A stretch of DNA of 64,000 nucleotides from Natronobiforma cellulositropha (GCF_025629245.1 NZ_JANZXN010000017.1:155527-219526); one strand, 5' to 3'. Counted from the stretch's first letter, positions 24,339 through 33,241 are shown. Notes: generated by a model from the sequence alone, not told the origin. Program-made: numbers and translations.

Positions 24339-25610
24339 ATGGTTCGTCCGTCTCGCGGGATTTCTCGTCGGGCGTTCGTCAGGAGCGCCGTCGCCATCGG
24401 CGGTGTGAGCGCGCTGTCGGCCTGTCTCGAGCGGGGCGACGGTGCGGAGTTGCCCCAGGCGAGCGTCGCCCTCGAGGACCTTCCCGAGCGCCAGCACGCC
24501 TGGAACGAGTACCTCGAGCGCGACGGCCACGGCAACCACGTCGCGCCCGAACACCACGTCCTGCTCGCGCTCGAGTACGTCGGCGAGGAGCCGACCGACG
24601 AGACCGACCGCGACGAACTCGAGGCGGCGTTCGAGACGCTCGAGCGCGCGTTCGAGCGCGGCAACGACGGACTCGTCTTCACCGTCGGCTACGGCCCGGC
24701 GTACTTCGAGCGCTTCGACGACGCGCTCCCCGGGGGCGTCGACCTCCCGCCGCCCGAACCGATGGCCGCGTTCGAAGACCCGGTTCTCGACGAGTACGAC
24801 GCGCTGGTCCACCTCGCGAGCGACCACGGCAGCGCCGTGTTGAGTGCCGAGGAGGCACTGACGGGCGGTCTCTCCGAACTGAACGGTCTCGCCGTCGAGG
24901 GGAGTCTCGAGGGCGTCTTCACCGTGGCAGACCGCCGAACGGGCTTCATCGGACAGGGGCTCCCGGCCGAGCGCCAGGAGGAGGTCCCCGCGATCGAACG
25001 CGAGGAGCCCGTCCCCGAGGACGCGCCGATGTTCATGGGCTTCGAGTCGGGCTTCCGACGCAACCAGGCGAGCGAAGACCGCGTGACGATCCGGGAGGGA
25101 CCGTTCGCCGATGGGACGACCACCCACCTCTCGCGGATCCGCCTCGACCTGCGTCAGTGGTACCTCCAGGACAGCCGCGAACAGCGCGTCAGCAAGATGT
25201 TCTGCCCTGCCCACGCCGCTGAGGGCCGCGTCGAGGGTGCCGGCCACAACCTCGGTGACGACGCCGGTGTCGACGGCTGTGCGGAGACGCTCGAGGAAGA
25301 CGCCCGGTCGGGTGTCGTCGGCCACTCTCAGAAACTCGTGCGCGCACGCGAGGACGACGACCCGCTGTTGCTCCGGCGCGACGTGAGTTCGACCGACGAC
25401 GGCGAGGCGGGCGTCCACTTCCTCTCACACCAGCGCGAGGTTGGCGAGTTCGCCGCAGTGCGCGAGGCGATGAACGGCTCCGGACTCTCGTCGGCGATCG
25501 GGACGCGGACGAACAACGGCATCCTCCAGTACCTCGAGGTCACCCGACGAGCGAACTTCCTCGTGCCGCCGCGACGCCACCGCTCGCTGCCCGAACCGGA
25601 CCCGGGGTGA
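24339..25610 (+). CDS. Tat-exported DyP-type peroxidase-like lipoprotein
   Basis: 423 residues. N-terminus SRRAFVRSAVAIGGVSAL then SACLERGD: twin-arginine signal with a lipobox Cys. The body has features of haloarchaeal proteins distantly like dye-decolorising peroxidases: FTVGYGPAYFERFD, APMFMGFESGFRRNQASED and the C-terminal NNGILQYLEVTRRANFLVPP. Histidines occur in GHSQKLVRARE and VHFLSHQREVG, either of which could be a haem ligand, but the canonical GxxDG motif was not found, so peroxidase activity is uncertain. It would act outside the cell membrane, folded before export. Confidence 0.7.
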   Translation: MVRPSRGISRRAFVRSAVAIGGVSALSACLERGDGAELPQASVALEDLPERQHAWNEYLERDGHGNHVAPEHHVLLALEYVGEEPTDETDRDELEAAFETLERAFERGNDGLVFTVGYGPAYFERFDDALPGGVDLPPPEPMAAFEDPVLDEYDALVHLASDHGSAVLSAEEALTGGLSELNGLAVEGSLEGVFTVADRRTGFIGQGLPAERQEEVPAIEREEPVPEDAPMFMGFESGFRRNQASEDRVTIREGPFADGTTTHLSRIRLDLRQWYLQDSREQRVSKMFCPAHAAEGRVEGAGHNLGDDAGVDGCAETLEEDARSGVVGHSQKLVRAREDDDPLLLRRDVSSTDDGEAGVHFLSHQREVGEFAAVREAMNGSGLSSAIGTRTNNGILQYLEVTRRANFLVPPRRHRSLPEPDPG

Positions 25611-25686
25611 GTGGTACGTGCAGGGTGGTGACACGCCCACATCTGTCAATTAGAGTTATCACTGTCGGGGGTATAGCACCGTCACC

Positions 25687-25881
25687 ATGTGTGATCGAAC
25701 CGCCCAGAAAGTATCGACTCGTGTGCAGAAGGCGACGCTCTTCTGCCCGTCGTGTGGCCACGCCAGCCCCATCGACGGCGACTGGGTCATCGAGCGGACC
25801 GGCGGCGAAGAGGTCTACTCGTGTCCCGACTGTGCCGAACAGCTGACGACGCGACCGCTTCGCGTCCCTCTCTGCTGTTGA
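25687..25881 (+). CDS. Small zinc-ribbon protein, 64 aa
   Basis: 64 residues: two Cys pairs, FCPSCGHASPIDG and SCPDCAEQLTTR, about 27 apart, forming a zinc ribbon, and ending in LCC. Basic at the start (TAQKVSTRVQK). Similar one-domain proteins occur throughout haloarchaea, often fused in genomes to sensors or regulators; alone the role is unknown. An AT-rich stretch (CAATTAGAGTTATCAC, about 25647-25662) lies 25-40 bases before the ATG. Confidence 0.78.
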   Translation: MCDRTAQKVSTRVQKATLFCPSCGHASPIDGDWVIERTGGEEVYSCPDCAEQLTTRPLRVPLCC

Positions 25882-25927
25882 ACTCGCCCCGGCTTCGCCC
25901 TCCTCCGCGTCTGTTCCCGTTCGTGAT

Positions 25928-26914
25928 TCACTCGAGGAGCGCCGTTGGCGGTCCACCGGTCAAGCGGTCGCGTTCGTGCGGGGCGTCGAAGGCGAGGTCC
26001 GGCCCGCGCGCGACGATGCCGTGGGGGTTGACGTCGGGGTGGGTCGTGTAGTAGTGTTCTCTGATGTGGTCCATGTTCACCGTCTCGGCGACGCCCGGCG
26101 TCTGGTAGAGGTCGCGCAGGTACGGCCAGAGGTGGTCGTACTCGTGGATCTGGGCGACGTTACACATGAAGTGGGTGTGATAGACCGCGTCGAACCTGAC
26201 GAGCGTGGTGAACATGGCGAGGTCGGCTTCGGTGAGGCGGTCGCCGACGAGGTAGCGCTGGTCGGCGAGCACCTCGTCCCAGTGGGCGAGCGCGTCGAAG
26301 AGGTCGTCGATCGCCTCGTCGTAGGGTTCCTGGCGGGTGGCGAAGCCTGCGCGGTAGACGCCGTTGTTGATCGGTTCGTAGATGGCGTCGAGGACCGCGT
26401 CGATCTCCTCGCGCCGGTCGTCTGGCGAGAGGTCGACCTCGGTTCTCGCCACCGCGCCGAATTCCGTGGCGAGCATCCGCATGATCTCGCGTGACTCGTT
26501 GTTGACGACGGTGTCCGTCTCGGTATCCCAGAGGACGGGGACCGTCACCCGGCAGGTCGCCTCGGGATCTGCGCGCACGTAGAGTTCGCGCAAGTAGTCC
26601 GCGCCGTGGACGTGATCGACGGTACAGCCCTCTTTCTCGGGCGTGAACTGCCAGCCGTCCTCGCCGCGGTAGGGGTCGACGACCGAGACAGAGATCGCCT
26701 CTTCGAGTCCGAGCAGCGAGCGCGCCAGCAGGGTCCGGTGTGCCCACGGGCAGGCGTAGGAGACGTAGAGGTGGTAGCGGCCCGCGGCGGGTTCGAACTC
26801 GCCACCCTCGCGAACCCGGTCGCGAAAGGTCGTCTGCTGGCGCTCGAACGAGCCACTGTCGTCGGTCGATTCGTACGCGTCGGTCCGCCACTCGCCGTCG
26901 ACGAGTTTGTTCAT
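25928..26914 (-). CDS. Xi-class glutathione S-transferase-like protein (glutathionyl-hydroquinone reductase family)
   Basis: 328 residues, as in the family. Thioredoxin-like N-terminal domain with YVSYACPWAHRTLL (redox Cys about 55), then YEPINNGVYRAGFA and an all-helical C-terminal domain with YLVGDRLTEADLAMFTTLVR and HFMCNVAQIHEYDHLWPY. In bacteria these enzymes reduce glutathionyl-hydroquinones using glutathione; haloarchaea use gamma-glutamylcysteine instead, so the thiol substrate is probably different. Alone and convergent with the zinc-ribbon gene. Confidence 0.9.
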   Translation of the reverse strand: MNKLVDGEWRTDAYESTDDSGSFERQQTTFRDRVREGGEFEPAAGRYHLYVSYACPWAHRTLLARSLLGLEEAISVSVVDPYRGEDGWQFTPEKEGCTVDHVHGADYLRELYVRADPEATCRVTVPVLWDTETDTVVNNESREIMRMLATEFGAVARTEVDLSPDDRREEIDAVLDAIYEPINNGVYRAGFATRQEPYDEAIDDLFDALAHWDEVLADQRYLVGDRLTEADLAMFTTLVRFDAVYHTHFMCNVAQIHEYDHLWPYLRDLYQTPGVAETVNMDHIREHYYTTHPDVNPHGIVARGPDLAFDAPHERDRLTGGPPTALLE

Positions 26915-27016
26915 ACCCAGGTTTCGCTACCCAGACGTAAGGGCACTCGCTAACCCCGGCGTCACCGCCCGACGTCGACGACACTCTCACTGCCCACCAC
27001 CAGCGTCGGCGACGCC

Positions 27017-27988
27017 CTATGCGCCGCCGACGGTCACCACCCAGTAGCCGAGGACCACGCCCGCGAGGAGCGCGCCCTCGAGTCGGTTCAGTCGCCGTCC
27101 GCTCGCGAGTGTGACGGTGGTGATGGCGGTGAGACCACCCAGGACGACGAGACCGGCCAGCGCGGCCGAGTCGGCCGCGAGCGGCTGAACGACGGCGGTG
27201 ATCCCGAGGACGCCGAGGAGGTTGAAGACGTTCGAGCCGACGACGTTTCCGGCGGCGATGGCGACGGCACCGGTTCGCACGGCAGCAACCGACGTCGCCA
27301 CCTCCGGGAGCGACGTTCCGAACGCCACGACCGTCACGCCGACGACCCAGGGGGAGACGCCGGCCGCTCGAGCGAGGTCGCTCGCGGTCGCGACCAGCAG
27401 GTGTCCGCCGCCGACGACGAGTCCGAGACCGACGGCCAGCGCGAGCAGTTCCCGGACGCGATCCGCCTGGGGGCGAGTCGGCCCGACGAGTGCGTCGGCG
27501 GCCGTCGACGCACTGCCTTCGGTCCGGTCACTCGCGGAGCGACGCGCGTCGAGGGCCAGACCGGTCAGGTAGACGAGCAAGACGGCGCTGAGGAGTGCTC
27601 CCTCGAGACGCGACACCCACAGGTTCGCGAGCACCACCAGTGCGAGCGCGGTCGCGACACCCATTGCCACCGCGTCGCGCCGAACCAGCGGTTCGTCGAC
27701 GCGGATCGGAGCGACCAGGGCGATGCCGCCGAGGACGACCCCGAGGTTGAACAGGTTCGAACCGACGACGTTTCCGACCGAGACGTCGCTCTCCCCGGCG
27801 AGTGCGGCGTCGATCGTCACGGCGAACTCCGGCGCGGAGGTACCGAAGGCGACGACGGTCAGCCCGATCACCAGCGGTGAGACGCCCGCTCGAGCCGCGA
27901 GCGTCGCCGCCGCCTCGACGACCCACTTCGCGCCGATCCAGAGGGCACCTGCCGAGAGAGCGAACACGGCGACGTCGACGAGCACCAT
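27017..27988 (-). CDS. Sodium/calcium exchanger family protein (YrbG/CaX type)
   Basis: 323 residues, about ten membrane segments. It has the two inverted alpha-repeats of the family: VVAFGTSAPEFAVT with GNVVGSNLFNLG (about 45-80), and VVAFGTSLPEVATS with GNVVGSNVFNLLG (about 225-260). The acidic residues in GTSAPE and GTSLPE coordinate the cation. Predicted to exchange Na or H for Ca or another cation across the cytoplasmic membrane. Divergent from the methyltransferase gene. Confidence 0.93.
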   Translation of the reverse strand: MVLVDVAVFALSAGALWIGAKWVVEAAATLAARAGVSPLVIGLTVVAFGTSAPEFAVTIDAALAGESDVSVGNVVGSNLFNLGVVLGGIALVAPIRVDEPLVRRDAVAMGVATALALVVLANLWVSRLEGALLSAVLLVYLTGLALDARRSASDRTEGSASTAADALVGPTRPQADRVRELLALAVGLGLVVGGGHLLVATASDLARAAGVSPWVVGVTVVAFGTSLPEVATSVAAVRTGAVAIAAGNVVGSNVFNLLGVLGITAVVQPLAADSAALAGLVVLGGLTAITTVTLASGRRLNRLEGALLAGVVLGYWVVTVGGA

Positions 27989-28105
27989 CGTCGGGCGTAC
28001 ACCGCCACGGGTGAAAATTGGAGGACCTCGTTTGCGGCAGGCGCGTGCAATGGCGGGGGACGAGAGACACCAGCGTTATGGCACCCGGGTGAGCACGTCC
28101 GAGTC

Positions 28106-29077
28106 ATGACCGAGGACTCGAGCGACGGCGAGGGCGGCGCGTCGGCTCGACACCGTGGGCGTCCGAGCGACGCCAGCGGGGGCGACGACGGCCGGGACCT
28201 CAAAGATCACCAGACCCACCTCGAGGGCCGGGGCATCTACGACGAGCGCAACCGGGTCAACGACCTGACCGGCAGGGAGTGGAAGTTCGCGACGAAGTCG
28301 GTGATTCCGGAGTCGTATCCGCCGGACCTCCAGCACGACCTGCGCAGCGAACACGGCGGCCAGAAGCCGCCGCGGCTCTGTGCGGAGCTGATCGGCCGCT
28401 TCAGCAAGGCGGGCGAGCGCGTCCTCGACCCGTTCGCGGGCGTCGGCGGGACGCTGCTCGGGGCGAGCCTCTGTGAACACGAAGGAACCGGCCTGCGCGA
28501 GGCGGTCGGCTTCGAGCGCAACCGCCGCTGGGTCGAGTGTTACGAGACGGTCCTCGAGCGCGAGAACGAGGAGCGACTCGAGCGGGGTGCGCCACCGCTC
28601 GCGAGCCAGGACCTGCGCCACGGTGACTGCGTGGAGTTAGTCGCCGACCTCGAGACGGACTCGGTCGACCTGCTGTTGACGGACGTCCCCTACTGGAACA
28701 TGGACGAACGCGAGCAGACGCGCAACCGGAAGGAAGTTCGCGAGAGCAGTCTCGGTGCGTTCGACGAGGACGAACGCGAGTCACAGAGCAAAGCCGAGTG
28801 GCTCGCGGAGATGGGCGAGACGTTCGCCCAGCTCGTGCGGGTGGTCGAACCGGGTCGCTACGTGGTGGTGTTCATCGGCGATATGTACCGCGAGCAGCGC
28901 TACGAGTTCCTCTCGGCCGACCTCGCTCGAGCGATCGAAGCCGCCGCGCCGGTGACGCTGAAGGCGACGCTCGTCTGGTACGACCCGGCGAAGAACCTCC
29001 ACGTCTACGGCTATCCCTACGCGTTCGTGCCGTCGATGGTCCACCAGAACGTCCTCGTCTTCCAGGTCGACGACTGA
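28106..29077 (+). CDS. Orphan N4/N6-type DNA (or RNA) methyltransferase
   Basis: 323 residues from the ATG at 28106. The first 45 are hydrophilic and disordered. SAM motif I is VLDPFAGVGGTLLGA (about 107-115) and the catalytic motif IV is LLTDVPYWNMD (about 191), a variant of the usual DPPY. Order I then IV is that of gamma-type amino-methyltransferases. GRYVVVFIGDMYREQRYEFL resembles motif VIII surroundings, and the C-terminus NLHVYGYPYAFVPSMVHQNV closes the Rossmann sheet. No restriction endonuclease is nearby, so it is likely an orphan methylase marking host DNA, or an RNA modifier. Substrate unknown. Confidence 0.82.
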   Translation: MTEDSSDGEGGASARHRGRPSDASGGDDGRDLKDHQTHLEGRGIYDERNRVNDLTGREWKFATKSVIPESYPPDLQHDLRSEHGGQKPPRLCAELIGRFSKAGERVLDPFAGVGGTLLGASLCEHEGTGLREAVGFERNRRWVECYETVLERENEERLERGAPPLASQDLRHGDCVELVADLETDSVDLLLTDVPYWNMDEREQTRNRKEVRESSLGAFDEDERESQSKAEWLAEMGETFAQLVRVVEPGRYVVVFIGDMYREQRYEFLSADLARAIEAAAPVTLKATLVWYDPAKNLHVYGYPYAFVPSMVHQNVLVFQVDD

Positions 29078-29084
29078 CGCCGAC

Positions 29085-29747
29085 TCACGCCGTCGCGGGC
29101 ATCAGCGCCGCACGAACGTCTTCGACGTGACTCGTCTCCGTGATGACGGCGACCTCGTCGCCTGCGGCGAGTTCGGTTCCGGGCAGCGGTATCGTCAGCG
29201 GTTCGTGCGCCCGCCCGTGGGCGTAGATCCGGGCGGCGTCGGGTAACTCGAGTTCGGTCAGCCGTTTGCCGACCGCCGGGGAGTCGTCGTGGATGTCGAT
29301 CACCGTCAGCTGCAGGTTGGCGGCGAGGTCGGCGACGACGTTGAAGTCACCGCCCAGGAGGGCGGTCTTCGCCCCCGCAGCGCCCAGCCGTTCGGGGTAG
29401 ATGATGTCGTCGACGTCGGCGGCGTAGCGCTCGTAAATTTCCTCGCGGTAGTCTTCGTCGATCCGCAAGACGGTTCGACAGCCGTAGTGCTTCCCGACCA
29501 TGCAGGCCGCGAAGTTGACGTTGAGATCCGGGGTAAACGAGCCGACCGCGTCGGCCGTCTCGATGCCAGCGGCGATCAGGGCGTCCTCGTCGTCGCCGTC
29601 ACCCTGGATCGTCTCGAAGCCGTCACTCTCGGCGCGTCCGATCCGGTCGTAGTCGTTGTCGACGACGACGAGGTCGTGACCCTCACCGTAGAGCAACCGT
29701 GCTGTGCGTGATCCGACGCGACCGTAGCCGACGATGACGAACTCCAT
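29085..29747 (-). CDS. TrkA-type potassium transport regulator (RCK domain)
   Basis: 220 residues from the ATG at 29747, which matches the promoter below; an upstream ATG at 29774 lies within the TATA region. The N-terminal Rossmann domain begins MEFVIVGYGRVGSRTARL and binds NAD(H) or nucleotide (Asp about 31). A TrkA-C domain covers roughly 140-218, with LTVIDIHDDSPAVGKRLTEL. Such subunits gate Trk-type K uptake channels at the inner membrane. No transporter subunit is next to it. Confidence 0.9.
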   Translation of the reverse strand: MEFVIVGYGRVGSRTARLLYGEGHDLVVVDNDYDRIGRAESDGFETIQGDGDDEDALIAAGIETADAVGSFTPDLNVNFAACMVGKHYGCRTVLRIDEDYREEIYERYAADVDDIIYPERLGAAGAKTALLGGDFNVVADLAANLQLTVIDIHDDSPAVGKRLTELELPDAARIYAHGRAHEPLTIPLPGTELAAGDEVAVITETSHVEDVRAALMPATA

Positions 29748-29770
29748 GCCATGTGATATGCTCTCGTAGC

Positions 29771-29780
29771 ACATATAATT
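29771..29780 (-). promoter_or_regulatory. TATA box of the TrkA-like gene
   Basis: On the minus strand the bases read AATTATATGT, ending about 24 bases before the ATG at 29747. This predicts a leaderless transcript. Confidence 0.65.
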
Positions 29781-29930
29781 GGTCCTGCAGACCGCCGTTT
29801 GCCCTCGAACCGGGCGGAGGACGCCTGCCGTGTGCCCGCCCGCTCGCGGTTTTCACTTCGTCACGCAGACGGTAATCGCCTTCAGAATGTGGGGGATAGT
29901 GACCGGTCAGACTCGCTCGAGAGAGGTGGA

Positions 29931-29939
29931 TTTAAATAA
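29931..29939 (+). promoter_or_regulatory. TATA box of the purine permease gene
   Basis: TTTAAATAA, about 29 bases before the ATG at 29968, a strong haloarchaeal TATA sequence predicting a leaderless or near-leaderless transcript. It also supports choosing 29968 over the long upstream frame. Confidence 0.7.
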
Positions 29940-29967
29940 TCTGTCTTGTAACCCTCGAGCGTTCACT

Positions 29968-31437
29968 ATGGGAGTCATCGACAGGATCGGGGCGCGTGTG
30001 GGTGAGGTTCCGGGGGTCCTCGCGGCCCGGTTCGGATTCGACGAGCACGAGACCGGGTACCGAACGGAGACTATCGCCGGGGTGACGACCTTCCTGGCGA
30101 TGGCCTACATCATCGTCGTGAATCCGGCGATCTTGAGCGACGCGATCGTGATCGAGGGGTACGAACAGACCGAGGTCTACCAGATGATCGCCGTCGCGAC
30201 CATCCTGGCATCGATCGTCGCCATCCTCGTCATGGCGCTCTACGCGAACCGGCCGTTCGGTCTCGCGCCGGGGATGGGGCTGAACGCCTTCTTCGCCTAC
30301 ACCGTCGTCATCGGTCTCGGTGTGCCGTGGGAGGTCGCACTGGTCGCCGTCTTCGTCGAAGGGATCGTCTTCATCGCGCTGACGGCCGTCGGCGCACGAA
30401 AGTACATCATCGAACTGTTTCCCGAACCGGTCAAGTTCGCCGTCGGGGCCGGTATCGGGGTCTTCTTGCTCTTTTTGGGTCTCCAGGAGATGCAGGTCGT
30501 CGTCGCCTACGACGCCACGCTCGTCACCCTCGGCAACGTCGCGACGAGTCCGATCGCCGCGCTCTCGCTCGTCGGCCTGGGACTGACGTTCGTCCTCTGG
30601 GCACGCGGGGTCAGAGGATCGATCGTCATCGGTATCGTCACCACGGCACTCGCTGGCTGGCTGTTGACGTTCGCCGGCGTCGTCTCGCCGGGCGCGCTCA
30701 CGCCCGGCGACTCCTACCAGGACGTCACCGAAGACGGCATCGTCTCGATGCTGGCGTCCGCCCAGTACGACTTCTCGCCGCTCTTTTTCGGCTTTCTGGA
30801 CGGCTTCGGGATGGTCGCCGAGGACCCGCTCGTCTTCCTCCTCGTCGTCTTCACGTTCTTCTTCGTCGACTTCTTCGACACCGCCGGGACGCTCATCGGC
30901 GTCTCCCAGGTCGGGGGCTTCCTCGACGAGGAGGGTGATCTCCCCGAGGTCGAGAAGCCGCTGATGGCCGACGCCGTCGGCACCACCTTCGGGTCGATGA
31001 TCGGGACCTCGACGGTGACGACCTACATCGAGTCCTCGACCGGCATCGAAGAGGGCGGACGCACCGGCTTCACGGCGCTCGTCGTCGGCGTGCTGTTCCT
31101 CCTCGCGCTCCTGGTCGTCCCGCTGATGGCGCTCATCCCGCAGTACGCCACCTACATCGCGCTCGTCGTCGTCGGGATCATCATGCTCCAGGGCGTCGCC
31201 GACATCGACTGGGCAGACCCCGCCTGGGCCATCGCTGGCGGCCTCACCATCACGATCATGCCGCTGACGACCTCCATCGCGAACGGTCTCGCCGCCGGAA
31301 TCATCAGCTACCCGCTGATCAAAGCCGCGATGGGCCGACGCGACGACGTCTCGCTCGGGCAGTGGACGCTCGCCGCCGCCTTCGTCGTCTACTTCGTCGT
31401 CTACTTCGCCGTCGACGCCGAACTCGTGGTGTTCTGA
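29968..31437 (+). CDS. AzgA/PbuG-type purine permease
   Basis: 489 residues from the ATG at 29968. About 12-14 membrane segments. Conserved features of the AzgA branch of the NCS2 superfamily: TETIAGVTTFLAMAYIIVVN, LAPGMGLNAFFAYTVV, TFFFVDFFDTAGTLIGVSQV and TTFGSMIGTSTVTTYIESS (the substrate-binding FDTxGT and GTST regions). Predicted to import adenine, guanine or hypoxanthine with H or Na at the cytoplasmic membrane. Followed by a small glutaredoxin gene. Confidence 0.93.
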   Translation: MGVIDRIGARVGEVPGVLAARFGFDEHETGYRTETIAGVTTFLAMAYIIVVNPAILSDAIVIEGYEQTEVYQMIAVATILASIVAILVMALYANRPFGLAPGMGLNAFFAYTVVIGLGVPWEVALVAVFVEGIVFIALTAVGARKYIIELFPEPVKFAVGAGIGVFLLFLGLQEMQVVVAYDATLVTLGNVATSPIAALSLVGLGLTFVLWARGVRGSIVIGIVTTALAGWLLTFAGVVSPGALTPGDSYQDVTEDGIVSMLASAQYDFSPLFFGFLDGFGMVAEDPLVFLLVVFTFFFVDFFDTAGTLIGVSQVGGFLDEEGDLPEVEKPLMADAVGTTFGSMIGTSTVTTYIESSTGIEEGGRTGFTALVVGVLFLLALLVVPLMALIPQYATYIALVVVGIIMLQGVADIDWADPAWAIAGGLTITIMPLTTSIANGLAAGIISYPLIKAAMGRRDDVSLGQWTLAAAFVVYFVVYFAVDAELVVF

Positions 31438-31529
31438 TCCCGCCCGCTCGAGTCACGGTCCACCCTCGCTGTCTCACGGTTTCGGCCGTGACCAACACCC
31501 TCATTGTCCTCGCTCCTGTACACTCACCT

Positions 31530-31781
31530 ATGGCAGACATCACCTATTACGAACTGCCGGGCTGTCCGTTCTGTGCCAAAGTCAGAGCCACCCTCGAGGA
31601 CCTCGACCTCGAGTTCGACACCGTCGAAGTCCCTCGCTCACACGCCGAGCGCACCGAAGTCGAGGAGGTCAGCGGCCAGACGGGCGTCCCCGTCATCACC
31701 GACGAAGCCCACGGCGTCGAAGGAATGCCAGAAAGTGACGACATCGTCGCCTACCTCGAGGAGACCTACGGCGACGCCTGA
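31530..31781 (+). CDS. Glutaredoxin-like protein
   Basis: 83 residues from the ATG at 31530. Redox motif GCPFCAKVRATL (Cys 11 and 14), cis-proline loop TGVPVITDE and a C-terminal helix DIVAYLEETY. Closely similar in layout to the protein at 18335, including the acidic DEAHGVE loop, so the two are probably paralogs. Convergent with the XRE regulator. Confidence 0.88.
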   Translation: MADITYYELPGCPFCAKVRATLEDLDLEFDTVEVPRSHAERTEVEEVSGQTGVPVITDEAHGVEGMPESDDIVAYLEETYGDA

Positions 31782-31812
31782 GGGCTGTCTACCGGGAGAA
31801 ACACTGGCGCGC

Positions 31813-32811
31813 TCAGACCGCTTCTTCGGGTCTGCTGCGCTCGCGGATCACTTCTCGAAGCTCTTCGGCGTCGCGCATCCCCTCGAGTTCGTCGCGCTCG
31901 ACGATGGCGGTGCCGTCGACCGAGTCGCGCTTCGAGCGGTCGACGAAGTAGACCGAGCGGGTGTGAGCGACGTGGCCGATCGAGCCCATGATCCGGGCGC
32001 GCTTCTCCGCCGCCTTCGTGAACGCCGAGTTGCCGGTGAGGACGACGTCGTCGCGGTCGGTCTCCGCGCGCACCCGGTCGTCGCCTTCGGCTTCGTCGGT
32101 GCTGACGGCCTTGAACGGCGAGCGGAGCGTCGGGTGGACGCGAAAGCCCGCGCGCGTGAAGACCGCGAGGATCTCCTCGTCGTCCGGGTCCGCCGGTGGC
32201 TCTTCGGGCGTGGGTTCGCTCTCGTGGACCTCCTCGACGCCGTCGAAGACGTCGACGGGGCTGGTCAACGGCGCGTTGAACAGTTCCTCGAGCGCCATCG
32301 CGATCTCGATGGAGGCGTTCATTCCGTCTTCGTACTTCGAGATGGTTCGCCGCGAGACGCCGATCTCGCTGGCCAGACGGCCGAGGCTCCACTCGCGCTG
32401 TTCGCGTTCGTCAGCGAGGACGTCGCCGTCGATGTTGACGTAGAGACCGCCGGGTGCGGCGTAGATCAACGGCGGAATGTCCTCGATGAACAGGTCGTAG
32501 GCGGTATCCGGACTGAGGACGGGGACGCCGTGGCGGAAGTAGACGACGTCCGGCTTGAGGTTCTCGTCGCGGCTTCGTAGCCCGATCACCAGGGGCGTCG
32601 CGTGGAGGTACGAGCCGAGTCGGCGCATCTCGTGGCCGGTCGCCTCGTTGAACGCGTCGATGTTCCCCAATATCTTCACCAGAATGAGGTCTCCCCCCCG
32701 ACGAGCAGCGACGTCGAAGCTCTTGGGCCTGATCGCACACTGCTCACTCACGGTAAATCCCGCATCCTCGAGCATCGCCGTGACGTTTCCGACGAGTGCT
32801 GCTCGAGACAT
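31813..32811 (-). CDS. XRE-family transcriptional regulator with an N-terminal nuclease-like domain
   Basis: 332 residues. The first 110 ([20 protein letters not shown], then [11 protein letters not shown]) resemble the restriction-endonuclease-like domain of an archaeal HTH regulator family known as putative HTH-type transcriptional regulatory protein. The HTH lies at about 140-175: [20 protein letters not shown]. The C-terminal 150 residues ([20 protein letters not shown]) form a third domain of unknown role. Regulated promoter: see the palindrome 20 bases before the ATG. Soluble, acidic. Confidence 0.85.
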   Translation of the reverse strand: MSRAALVGNVTAMLEDAGFTVSEQCAIRPKSFDVAARRGGDLILVKILGNIDAFNEATGHEMRRLGSYLHATPLVIGLRSRDENLKPDVVYFRHGVPVLSPDTAYDLFIEDIPPLIYAAPGGLYVNIDGDVLADEREQREWSLGRLASEIGVSRRTISKYEDGMNASIEIAMALEELFNAPLTSPVDVFDGVEEVHESEPTPEEPPADPDDEEILAVFTRAGFRVHPTLRSPFKAVSTDEAEGDDRVRAETDRDDVVLTGNSAFTKAAEKRARIMGSIGHVAHTRSVYFVDRSKRDSVDGTAIVERDELEGMRDAEELREVIRERSRPEEAV

Positions 32812-32830
32812 AGGGGTAGGTAAGTCACTC

Positions 32831-32842
32831 CTGATATATCAG
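32831..32842. promoter_or_regulatory. Palindromic TATA/operator before the XRE regulator
   Basis: CTGATATATCAG, a perfect 12-base palindrome, lies 20-31 bases before the ATG at 32811, exactly where a leaderless TATA box is expected. Its symmetry suggests that the regulator, or another dimer, could block TBP binding (autoregulation). Confidence 0.6.
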
Positions 32843-32899
32843 TGTTTCCCCTGTTACGCCACGCTTCCGTCGGGCGATTCGCCGGTTGGCCGGAGCTAC

Positions 32900-32907
32900 T
32901 TTTATAT
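32900..32907 (+). promoter_or_regulatory. Strong TATA box with no following gene
   Basis: TTTATATA on the plus strand. Predicted start of transcription is near 32935, just before the foldback element at 32969. No protein-coding frame follows on this strand for over 1 kb, so it may drive a non-coding RNA. It could alternatively be a weak distal promoter. Confidence 0.5.
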
Positions 32908-32968
32908 ACACCCGGCAGCACGGGCGGCGGTGTTCAATACTACTGTGGGTAATCTAGGGGTCGAGACA

Positions 32969-33207
32969 CCACGAAAGCCCCTGCCCTTTCATTCCCACCC
33001 TCTGTCGGCTGATCGGTTAGCCACCGCGGGGTGGGAATGAAAGGGGCTGACTCGGTCGATCCCTCCCGGGCGATGTCTTCGCGAGCGACGGAGGAGTGAG
33101 CGAAGGCCAGCGAGACGTGAGGTACGAGCGTCTCGCTTGGCAAGCACGTGACGAAGGAGCGCGCGCAGCGAGCCCCGGAAGGTCGAGCGAGTCAGGGGCT
33201 TTCGTGG
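32969..33207. repeat. Foldback element / candidate structured RNA region
   Basis: Two nested inverted repeats. Outer: CCACGAAAGCCCCTG (32969-32983) and its complement CAGGGGCTTTCGTGG (33193-33207). Inner: CCCTTTCATTCCCACCC (32984-33000) with GGGTGGGAATGAAAGGG (33029-33045), 17 perfect base pairs around a 28-base loop. A third stem pairs GCGAGACG (about 33107) with CGTCTCGC (about 33126), and the ends of the right half (33047-33059 and 33184-33196) also pair with one mismatch. No protein frame. Could be a MITE-like element or a structured ncRNA served by the promoter at 32900. Confidence 0.6.
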
Positions 33208-33241
33208 TGGTCGAAATCGTTTCGAGGGCGGTTGCACGATA

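Noticed and set aside
32969..33045. TTCATTCCCACC-type inverted repeats as a CRISPR array
   Set aside because: Only one pair of arms, and they are inverted rather than direct repeats with spacers. No cas genes are present.
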